From Bdellovibrionales bacterium (GTDB lineage: Bacteria > Bdellovibrionota > Bdellovibrionia > Bdellovibrionales > UBA1609), in NCBI GenBank assembly GCA_020435185.1, contig JAGRAA010000025.1:1-15442 (forward strand): a stretch of DNA of 15,442 nucleotides. Direction: 5' to 3'. Below are positions 1 to 6,320 of the stretch, in pieces. The position numbers were made by a program, and so were the translations under genes. Position 1 is the stretch's first letter. Every line of letters starts with the position of its first letter. Under the pieces are notes generated by a model. That model was not told the origin of the DNA. It did not search any database and saw only the letters and a program-made list of their open reading frames with translations.

Positions 1-1155
1 AGGAAGATCGTTTTCTTTACTTTTTACCGAGGTTGAGTCGTCACTAGGTTTATGATTTTCTTTTTTACCGTCTTTTTGATTTTGTAAATCGGGCAGATGA
101 CTTTTCTTATCTCCAGTTTCCTTTGTCCAGAGGTTCGGCTGATGATTTTCTCTATTCGCCAAAGTAGCGTCGGTTTCATTATTGGAAGAATCCAAACTAT
201 CTCTTCCCTTTGAATCTAAACTAGCTGTGCTACTTTGATCCTTTGATAAATACTCCTTGCCATCTGCTAGACCTTCATCTCTATTGAGTTGACCATCAGC
301 ATTTTGATTTCCATCTATTGATCCAAACATTTCAAGCCCAGAATCTAGATCTGTTTCTTTTGAATCTACGCTACTCTCATTTTGACTTAAAGATCCTTTC
401 TGTGGGCCTTTTGAATCGCTTTCTATCCCTAGTCCTCGATTATGGTTACTCATACCATAACCTGAAGGGTCTGAAGACTGATCAGGCATATAGCCTATTC
501 CAGACCTATCTCCATCATCGTTAGATTCAGGTCCACCAAGTTGTTCTTGTAATTGCTTTAATTTTTCAGCAGCGCTGAGTTCAGAATATTTTTTATCTTG
601 AGAAAATCTGTAGGTGTCAGGCCCATCTGCATTCCCTGAAACACGGTAATTGGAATCCTGTTTATCGCCAGAAATATTAATTACATCATCGCCAATGGCA
701 TTTCTTTCAGAAAGAAGTTTTTTATCCACCTCTTTTTCATAATCTTGCGTATCCTGAATCAATTTTTTTATTTTTCTACTTAAACTCGGACCACTTACGT
801 TCTCATGCATCTTGTTTCTAATTGAAGAAGAGTTCATTCTCTTTATTCCAAGAGAATCATTTCTTTCTAAAAATACAATACAATTAGCATTAAACGTCTG
901 AGCCAAAATCGTAGGGAGTTTAGATATTTTCTTACTTTTATGGCTAAGGCTAACCACCACAAAGTGCGGACTTTGCTGAGTATAATGTAAAATCGCTCCT
1001 TCAACGGAGTTTTTTACAACTGTCGGCCACCCTCTTTTCGTTAAAAAAGCAGCTGTACTCTCATAACGATCTTGGTTTTCAACAACCAATAGTATTTTTA
1101 TCTCCTGTTCTTCAGGAGGGGTGTTAATATCAATTCTGGAAAGATCTATAGCCAT
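1..1155 (-). CDS. Partial protein: degenerate receiver domain plus long disordered tail
   Basis: I do not recognise this gene. An open frame of 385 codons begins at an ATG (1153-1155) and runs off the left edge without a stop. Residues about 18-110 look like a response-regulator receiver fold: a hydrophobic strand ending in V-V-E-N where the acidic pair usually sits, the stretch FLTKRGW typical of the end of helix 1, then a strand HFVVVSLS. The position of the phospho-accepting Asp is occupied by Ser, so phosphotransfer is unlikely. From about residue 150 the protein is rich in Ser, Asp, Asn, Lys and Gln, with recurring DSK and ENH(Q/K)P motifs, no membrane segment and few hydrophobic residues, so it is probably disordered. 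The ribosome site is weak (TTTGG 5' of the ATG). It lies downstream of the atp terminator and has its own promoter. The function and any C-terminal domain are unknown. Confidence 0.8.
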   Translation of the reverse strand, partial: MAIDLSRIDINTPPEEQEIKILLVVENQDRYESTAAFLTKRGWPTVVKNSVEGAILHYTQQSPHFVVVSLSHKSKKISKLPTILAQTFNANCIVFLERNDSLGIKRMNSSSIRNKMHENVSGPSLSRKIKKLIQDTQDYEKEVDKKLLSERNAIGDDVINISGDKQDSNYRVSGNADGPDTYRFSQDKKYSELSAAEKLKQLQEQLGGPESNDDGDRSGIGYMPDQSSDPSGYGMSNHNRGLGIESDSKGPQKGSLSQNESSVDSKETDLDSGLEMFGSIDGNQNADGQLNRDEGLADGKEYLSKDQSSTASLDSKGRDSLDSSNNETDATLANRENHQPNLWTKETGDKKSHLPDLQNQKDGKKENHKPSDDSTSVKSKENDLP

Positions 1156-1244
1156 ATTTAACCAAATAAGTATTTAATACTTTTAAGCATTATTTATTTA
1201 TCGGCCGTAATCATGAAATAGATTAATCAGTAGAGGATTTATTT

Positions 1245-1273
1245 ATTATCGACCTAGACTTTAGTCATATCAA
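1245..1273 (-). promoter_or_regulatory. Sigma70-type promoter for the receiver-like gene
   Basis: On the minus strand TTGATA (1273-1268) and GATAAT (1250-1245) are separated by exactly 17 bp; each hexamer matches the sigma70 consensus at five of six positions. Transcription would begin near 1238, leaving an untranslated leader of about 80 nt before the ATG at 1155. Because the atp terminator lies just upstream, the gene needs its own promoter, which fits. Confidence 0.6.
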
Positions 1274-1342
1274 GCATTAGTCGAATCAATCATTCTATTG
1301 AAGTGGTTGCTGGTCTTAATAGTTTTAATAATTAGACAATAA

Positions 1343-1370
1343 AAAAAGCAACCCCAGGAGGTTGCTTTTT
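1343..1370 (-). terminator. Intrinsic terminator of the gyr-atp operon
   Basis: An 11-bp perfect stem (1343-1353 with 1360-1370) closes a 6-nt loop. Six pairs at the loop end are GC-rich (GCAACC/GGTTGC) and the outer five are A:T. Read on the minus strand it is followed by a run of seven T (1347-1341), 19 nt after the atpE stop. The A/T-rich outer arm means it may also stop plus-strand transcripts, but the minus strand has the better T run. Confidence 0.88.
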
Positions 1371-1388
1371 AATATATCAAAAGTCTTA

Positions 1389-1685
1389 TCAGTATTTTAC
1401 GAAAGCAATAAGAAGAGCGTAAATAACTAGAGACTCAATAAGAGCCAATCCAACAATCATAGGAACAAACATGGCATCCTTCGCTTGAGGATTTCTAGCC
1501 ATTCCTTCCATTGCTGAAGAGCCAATCAACCCTTGACCAATTGCGCCACCTAATACCGCAATAGAAATAGTCAATGCTGCTCCTAATGCAGAAACGCCAC
1601 CAGTAGAAGCTTGGGTAGCCATTTCTTCTGCAAACGCTGGTACTGCACCGAGTAAAATTAAAATGTTTACGATCATTTTTGTCAT
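1389..1685 (-). CDS. atpE: ATP synthase Fo subunit c
   Basis: Subunit c forms the rotating ion-carrying ring of FoF1 ATP synthase in the inner membrane. The 98-residue protein has the two-helix hairpin: helix 1 with the G-rich stretch around GAIGQG (Q51), the polar loop ARNPQA (63-68), and helix 2 with the ion-binding carboxylate E84 in IESLVIY. It is longer than the usual 70-90 residues because of an N-terminal extension that looks like a signal peptide: K3, a hydrophobic core at 5-16, then AFA|EE with predicted cleavage after A19. Q51, E84, S85 and Y89 occupy the ligand positions of the Na+-binding c ring of Ilyobacter (Q32, E65, S66, Y70). A very strong ribosome site (AAGGGAG, 6 nt from ATG) fits the multicopy demand for this subunit. 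It lies 12 bp after atpB and is followed by a terminator. Confidence 0.97.
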   Translation of the reverse strand: MTKMIVNILILLGAVPAFAEEMATQASTGGVSALGAALTISIAVLGGAIGQGLIGSSAMEGMARNPQAKDAMFVPMIVGLALIESLVIYALLIAFVKY

Positions 1686-1697
1686 ATTCTTCTCCCT

Positions 1698-2387
1698 TTA
1701 GTGGTCGTGTGATATCGCCATGGATACATAAATCATGGTTAATAAAGTAAAAACAAACGCCTGTAAAAAACAGACAAATATTCCAATCATGTAAAAAATT
1801 ACCGGAATTAACATCGGCACTAAGTCTAGAAACACTCCAAGAACCATATGGTCACCATACATGTTTCCTCTTAGCCTTAAGGCTAATGAGGCTGGACGAA
1901 CCAAATGAGAAATCAACTCAATAATAACCATCAACCAGGCTAACCACCACAAAGGTCCTAAAAATTGCTTTATATAGCCGGCACCATGTTCTTTAATTCC
2001 CTGAAAGTTATAGACAATAAAAACAAAAAACCCCATAGCTAAAGTGGTGTTTAAATTGTCAGTGGCCGGGGTCATCCCAGGAACAAGTCCCATTAAATTG
2101 TTGAATAAAATAAAAAAGAATAACGTCGCAAACATAGCGGCGTAGGGCTTACCTTTTTCTCCCATCACCTGAACGGTGAGGTCGACCACAAATTCTGTGA
2201 TTGTTTCAAAAATCGCTTTAATAGAAAACTTTTTAGCAGGAAGAACGGCTTGATCTCCACTTCCTAAAGCAGCTCTTGCCGTAAATGCTATAAGAGTAAG
2301 AAACCCTGTAGCCACTCCTAAAGTTGCTACATGAATAGTGTGATGATCTACTCCTGGAATCATTTGAGTCCAATTAAAATGTACCAC
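1698..2387 (-). CDS. atpB: ATP synthase Fo subunit a
   Basis: Subunit a is the stator half-channel protein that passes ions to and from the c ring. The 229-residue product has five to six hydrophobic helices and ends in the family signature LQAFVFTLLTMIYVSMA. The essential stator arginine is R171 in SLALRLRGNMYGDH (E. coli R210). Two residues on, R173 replaces the usual Phe, and the position of E. coli E219 is His180, with Gly202 at the position of E. coli H245. The start is GTG, chosen for GGAG 10 nt upstream and because the N-terminus then has normal family length. The F1 and stalk genes are not in this window, so the Fo a/c pair is split from the rest of the complex, as in several delta-type lineages. 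Confidence 0.96.
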   Translation of the reverse strand: MVHFNWTQMIPGVDHHTIHVATLGVATGFLTLIAFTARAALGSGDQAVLPAKKFSIKAIFETITEFVVDLTVQVMGEKGKPYAAMFATLFFFILFNNLMGLVPGMTPATDNLNTTLAMGFFVFIVYNFQGIKEHGAGYIKQFLGPLWWLAWLMVIIELISHLVRPASLALRLRGNMYGDHMVLGVFLDLVPMLIPVIFYMIGIFVCFLQAFVFTLLTMIYVSMAISHDH

Positions 2388-2434
2388 TATATTTAGTCTC
2401 CGATTTCTCGTTCTTGGATTTCCCCAATTTTCTT

Positions 2435-2440
2435 ATTATA
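2435..2440 (-). promoter_or_regulatory. Possible -10 element before atpB
   Basis: A perfect TATAAT on the minus strand sits about 48 nt upstream of the atpB GTG, inside the only sizeable gap (67 bp) of the operon. No recognisable -35 hexamer lies 16-18 bp further upstream, so this may be a weak internal promoter or chance in AT-rich DNA. Confidence 0.25.
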
Positions 2441-2454
2441 GAATTTCAGGAAGC

Positions 2455-2814
2455 TTAATTTTTATTTTGTATTTTATCTTTGTGTTTCAAATAGCCTACT
2501 ACCATAAGAACTGGAAAAAACAAGCCAATTCCCAATGCCACGGCGCTTGATTTTACTTCTGGAATCTGTAGCATTTTATAGAGCGTTAACACAAAAATAA
2601 GCCACTTAGATACAATGACACCAATTCCCAAGGCAACAGATTTTTTGAAAAAAAGCAGCTCATAGCCCCAAATCAAGAGAACTAAATTGACGCAACTCAA
2701 AAAACTAGAGATGAATACAGAATAATAAAATGTTTTAGAAAAACCCAATAAAAACAGAATCATACAAACAGCCATTGTAATCATGAGTTGATAGGAGATG
2801 ATTTTAGTTTTCAT
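2455..2814 (-). CDS. atpI: ATP synthase subunit I family membrane protein
   Basis: This 119-residue protein is almost wholly hydrophobic with four predicted transmembrane helices (about 8-28, 32-53, 61-81 and 88-108), a short basic C-terminus (KHKDKIQNKN) and a Lys pair between helices 2 and 3. Size, topology and position immediately before atpB identify it as the AtpI family, which assists c-ring assembly and, with AtpZ, has been linked to Mg2+/Ca2+ uptake. The ATG lies inside the end of atpZ (11-nt overlap), preceded by GGAAAG. The sequence itself is poorly conserved in this family, so the assignment leans on topology and context. Confidence 0.8.
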   Translation of the reverse strand: MKTKIISYQLMITMAVCMILFLLGFSKTFYYSVFISSFLSCVNLVLLIWGYELLFFKKSVALGIGVIVSKWLIFVLTLYKMLQIPEVKSSAVALGIGLFFPVLMVVGYLKHKDKIQNKN

Positions 2815-3040
2815 GACTTTCCGGCTTGTCTATTTGTTTCTCTCGTTCATATTTTTTGATTAATACTACTAAATGATAGGCCCAACCACCTAAGCCACCT
2901 AAAACCAATCCAACCGTTGCCAACCCTTTTATTTCATAAGTCTTATCGATATATTGGCCAAGATAAACACCTATAACCGTTATCGCCAACAGCTCAAAAC
3001 CCAATCCCATAAAAGCCGCAGAATTTTTATCTATTTTCAC
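2804..3040 (-). CDS. atpZ: AtpZ/AtpI family membrane protein
   Basis: The product has 78 residues: two transmembrane helices (about 9-30 and 40-61) joined by the loop YIDKTYE, followed by a charged tail (KKYEREKQIDKPES). The pattern GLGFELL...GVYLGQYIDK...G..LGG is that of AtpZ, the small partner encoded ahead of atpI, which is thought to help assemble the Fo sector or carry divalent cations. The start is GTG; it overlaps the TGA of the upstream lipoprotein gene as GTGA, and AAAGG lies just upstream, so translation is probably coupled. At the other end it overlaps atpI by 11 nt. Confidence 0.85.
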   Translation of the reverse strand: MKIDKNSAAFMGLGFELLAITVIGVYLGQYIDKTYEIKGLATVGLVLGGLGGWAYHLVVLIKKYEREKQIDKPESHEN

Positions 3041-3843
3041 CGCACCTTTCCTTTGGGCATATTTTCTATTCTTTTCTGAAGCCTCTTGATTCTAAGATCA
3101 ACAAAGTTTTTTTGATCTTCTTCTCCTCTAAGAGTTTCTAAAAGTGCAATAGCCTCACTAAATTTTTCTTTTTCCTCTAAACAAACAATTAAACTTAGTT
3201 TCACATTTTCTTTTTTAGATTTTTCGGGGTATTTTTCTAAAAGCATTTTAAATATATCAATAGCCTCTTCCATTTTTTTCACCGTCATTAAAACACTGCC
3301 TTTAAAATACAATATTTCAAAAATGTCTTCGTCTTTATTCACAGACTTAAGTAACCCATTGAGTTCAATTAAAGACTGTTGGAAATTATTCAAATAATAA
3401 TATGCTTTTGCTATTTTAAATTTTATTTCATTTTTTTCATGTTGATCGGATGTAATCAACATTAGCTTGCTCAATTCTTCGATTGAGCGAGAATAATCAT
3501 TTAACCCAGAAAAATAAATATTTGCCTTGTGATTTTGAGCCTTTAACCTTTGCTCATCATCTTTAGAATTAATTAAAATGAAATCTAAAGCAATAATAGC
3601 TTTATTAAAATCCGAAAGCTCATAATGTGCGACCCTTGCGGCTTTATTTGCAGCTAGAATGGATTCTTTATCGTTTGTTTTAATGAGTTTGAAGTAAGTT
3701 AACAATGCTTCTTTAAATTTTTTTTGCTGTTCAAAATTCTCAGCTTGCTTTAAAAGTTGATGTCCGCTGGATCCAATACATCCAGCGAAGAACATTATTG
3801 AAATCAATAAAAGTAAAAAGTTTATTTTTCCTTTATTTATCAT
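3037..3843 (-). CDS. TPR-repeat lipoprotein
   Basis: This 268-residue protein begins with a lipoprotein signal: basic residues, a hydrophobic core at 9-19 and a lipobox FAGC with the lipidated Cys at 22. There is no Asp at +2, so by the E. coli rule it would go to the outer membrane. The mature part consists of about six tetratricopeptide-like helical pairs (roughly 28-60, 64-97, 100-135, 138-172, 175-208 and 212-245), recognisable by recurring A/Y-x-x-x-x-x-F-x-x-A-I/L patterns, and a basic C-terminal helix. TPR lipoproteins usually scaffold envelope protein complexes; no enzymatic motif is visible. The ATG overlaps the gyrA stop by 4 nt and its own stop overlaps the atpZ start by 4 nt, so it is translationally tied to both. 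The specific role is unknown; it may be an envelope assembly factor. Confidence 0.85.
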   Translation of the reverse strand: MINKGKINFLLLLISIMFFAGCIGSSGHQLLKQAENFEQQKKFKEALLTYFKLIKTNDKESILAANKAARVAHYELSDFNKAIIALDFILINSKDDEQRLKAQNHKANIYFSGLNDYSRSIEELSKLMLITSDQHEKNEIKFKIAKAYYYLNNFQQSLIELNGLLKSVNKDEDIFEILYFKGSVLMTVKKMEEAIDIFKMLLEKYPEKSKKENVKLSLIVCLEEKEKFSEAIALLETLRGEEDQKNFVDLRIKRLQKRIENMPKGKVR

Positions 3844-6302
3844 TCTCCATCTTCGCCATCGTCTTCATCGGCATCTAATATAGCAACGCCAGTGACGTAC
3901 TCTCCATTTTTAACATTAATTAAACGTACGCCCTGAGTGTTTCTTCCAAAGGTTGAAATATCTGAACACTTCATCAAAATAGACTGGCCTTCATTTGTAG
4001 TAATCATTACTTTATTTGTAGAATCAACTCTCTTGGCTGCTATAACATTACCCACTCTATCTGTAGTTTTTTGAGTAATAATTCCCACTCCACCTCGACT
4101 TTGTGTTCTATATTCTGAAATAGGAGTTCGTTTTCCGTAGCCACCTTCTGTAACAATTAAAATTGTGTCTTCACAATCTTTTGGAATTACCTCCATACCT
4201 ACTACTTTATCTTCTTTTCCTAAGGTAATTCCTTTTACTCCTCGAGCTGTTCTCCCCATAGCTCTTACATCAGATTCGTTAAATCGAATAGACATACCTT
4301 CTCTAGTAGCAATGAAAATATCACATTGGCCAGTGCTTACTTTGGCTTCAGTCAAATTGTCTTCAAGCTCTATTGTTAAAGCGATTAAACCTGATGGGCG
4401 AGGCTTAGAAAAATTACTTATCTCTGTTTTTTTGATAATACCATTTTCGGTAAGAAGAACTACATTTCCACCTTTTTCGAAATTTTCGATAGGAAGAATT
4501 GCACGTGCATTTTCTCCTGAAGCCAAGTTCACAACATTCTTAATCGATTTACCTTTAGATGTTCTAGAACCTAGTGGAATTTTGTAGACTTTCTCCCAAT
4601 ATACTTTTCCTCTGTCGGTAAACGTTAGTACCATAGTATGTGTAGTGGCACCGAAAATCTTCCAAACGTAATCTTCTTCTCGAGTTCCTGCGCCCTTTAA
4701 GCCTTTTCCACCGCGTTTCTGTAATCTATATTGATCGACTGGAATTCGTTTTATCTGACCCGAATAGGTTAAAGAAACTATCATATCTTCGTTTGCAATA
4801 AGATCCTCATCTTCACTTTCTGTTTCAGAAGCCTCAATTTTAGTTCTTCTAGGATTATTAAATTTTTCTTTTATTTCAGAAAGTTCATCAGAAATTATTT
4901 TATAAATCTCTGAAACATCAGATAAAACCATTTTTAACCATTCAATTTTCTTCTGCAACTCAGCCAATTCATCTAGAATTTTTTGTCTTTCTAAACCAGT
5001 TAATCTTTGCAAACGCATTTCTAAAATTGCTTGAGCCTGAACTTCACTAAAACTGAATTTATCCATCAAAGCTATTTTAGCGACTTGAGTTTCTTTTGAA
5101 GATTTTATGGTTTGAATAATATCATCAATCTGATCTAAAGCTTTTTTCAATCCCTGAAGAATATGAGCTCTCGCCTCTGCTTTCTTTAAGTCGAAAATAC
5201 ATCTTTTTGTAACGACGTCTTTTCTATGCTCAATAAAAGCCTCTAGCATAGATTTTAAATTATATGTTTGCGGCTGATTTTTATCATCAATCGCTAACAT
5301 AATAATTCCAAAGCTAACCTGCATTTGAGTAAACTTATAAAGTCTATTAAGTATGACTTGCGCGTTTTCATTTTTCTTCAAAATGATCACAATTCTCATG
5401 CCCTCGCGAGAAGACTCATCTCGAATGTCGGAAATTCCTTCAATCTTTTTCTCTCTTACCAAAACAGCCATAGACTCGATGAGCTTTGCTTTATTTACTT
5501 GGTAAGGTAATTCTGTGACAATAATATGCTCTCTATCTTTTCCGGCATCGATAATTTCTGAAACTGCCTTAATGGTAATAATCCCGCGACCTTTTTTATA
5601 GGCAGATTTAATTCCATTAACTCCGGCAATTATACCCGACGTAGGGAAATCCGGTCCTTTTATAACTCCCATTAACTCATCAATGGTCGTTTCGGGGTTG
5701 TCGATAAGTAAATGACATCCATCTACTAATTCGCCTAAATTATGGGGAGGTATATTCGTCGCCATGCCAACTGCAATCCCAGAGCTACCATTAGCTAGTA
5801 AATTTGGAAATTTACTTGGCAACACAGTTGGAATCATTAAAGAATCATCATAGTTTGGCTGAAAAGCTACTGTTTCTTTATCGATATCCTCAAGAAGCTC
5901 TTCAGCTAACTTGGTCATTCTTACTTCTGTGTATCTTTGAGCTGCTGGAGAATCTCCATCAATAGATCCAAAGTTCCCTTGCCCATCAACCAATGGATAT
6001 CGAAGTGAAAAGTCTTGAGCCATTCTTACCATAGTGTCATAAACAGCGGTATCTCCATGAGGGTGATACTTACCAATAACATCTCCAACAATACGAGCAG
6101 ATTTTTTATAAGGTTTATTATGGGTATTTCCCAAATCTTTCATGGCGTATAAGATACGACGATGTACAGGTTTTAACCCATCTCTTACATCCGGTAACGC
6201 TCGACCTACAATAACACTCATAGAGTATTGCAAATAGGCTTCTCTCATTTCTTTATTAATATCGCGATCTACGATCTGTGAAACTTCGTTATTTATTTCC
6301 AT
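3840..6302 (-). CDS. gyrA: DNA gyrase subunit A
   Basis: GyrA is the breakage-reunion subunit of gyrase, which introduces negative supercoils as a GyrA2GyrB2 tetramer. The 820-residue product has the winged-helix/tower region with the catalytic Tyr124 in AQRYTEVRM and the quinolone-determining segment HPHGDTAVYDT, with Thr85 and Asp89 at the positions of E. coli S83 and D87. Thr is wild type in several genera and is not in itself a resistance mutation. The coiled-coil gate spans about 365-490. The C-terminal beta-pinwheel begins near 505 and has the GyrA-box QKRGGKG at 528-534, where K529 replaces the canonical Arg. The protein ends in an acidic tail (DADEDDGEDGE). The ATG is preceded by AGAGAG and follows the gyrB stop by 18 bp; the stop overlaps the lipoprotein start. 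Confidence 0.99.
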   Translation of the reverse strand: MEINNEVSQIVDRDINKEMREAYLQYSMSVIVGRALPDVRDGLKPVHRRILYAMKDLGNTHNKPYKKSARIVGDVIGKYHPHGDTAVYDTMVRMAQDFSLRYPLVDGQGNFGSIDGDSPAAQRYTEVRMTKLAEELLEDIDKETVAFQPNYDDSLMIPTVLPSKFPNLLANGSSGIAVGMATNIPPHNLGELVDGCHLLIDNPETTIDELMGVIKGPDFPTSGIIAGVNGIKSAYKKGRGIITIKAVSEIIDAGKDREHIIVTELPYQVNKAKLIESMAVLVREKKIEGISDIRDESSREGMRIVIILKKNENAQVILNRLYKFTQMQVSFGIIMLAIDDKNQPQTYNLKSMLEAFIEHRKDVVTKRCIFDLKKAEARAHILQGLKKALDQIDDIIQTIKSSKETQVAKIALMDKFSFSEVQAQAILEMRLQRLTGLERQKILDELAELQKKIEWLKMVLSDVSEIYKIISDELSEIKEKFNNPRRTKIEASETESEDEDLIANEDMIVSLTYSGQIKRIPVDQYRLQKRGGKGLKGAGTREEDYVWKIFGATTHTMVLTFTDRGKVYWEKVYKIPLGSRTSKGKSIKNVVNLASGENARAILPIENFEKGGNVVLLTENGIIKKTEISNFSKPRPSGLIALTIELEDNLTEAKVSTGQCDIFIATREGMSIRFNESDVRAMGRTARGVKGITLGKEDKVVGMEVIPKDCEDTILIVTEGGYGKRTPISEYRTQSRGGVGIITQKTTDRVGNVIAAKRVDSTNKVMITTNEGQSILMKCSDISTFGRNTQGVRLINVKNGEYVTGVAILDADEDDGEDGE

Positions 6303-6320
6303 AATTACTCTCTGACGTTT

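Noticed and set aside
318..524. 68-codon plus-strand frame near the left edge
   Set aside because: It is antisense to the long minus-strand receiver-like gene, has no ribosome site and resembles no protein.
4165..4587. 140-codon plus-strand frame within gyrA
   Set aside because: Antisense to the conserved GyrA beta-pinwheel; composition follows from the gyrA codons and there is no ribosome site.
3840..6302. Quinolone resistance in GyrA from Thr85
   Set aside because: Thr at this position is the wild-type residue in several genera, and Asp89 is intact; no resistance can be inferred.
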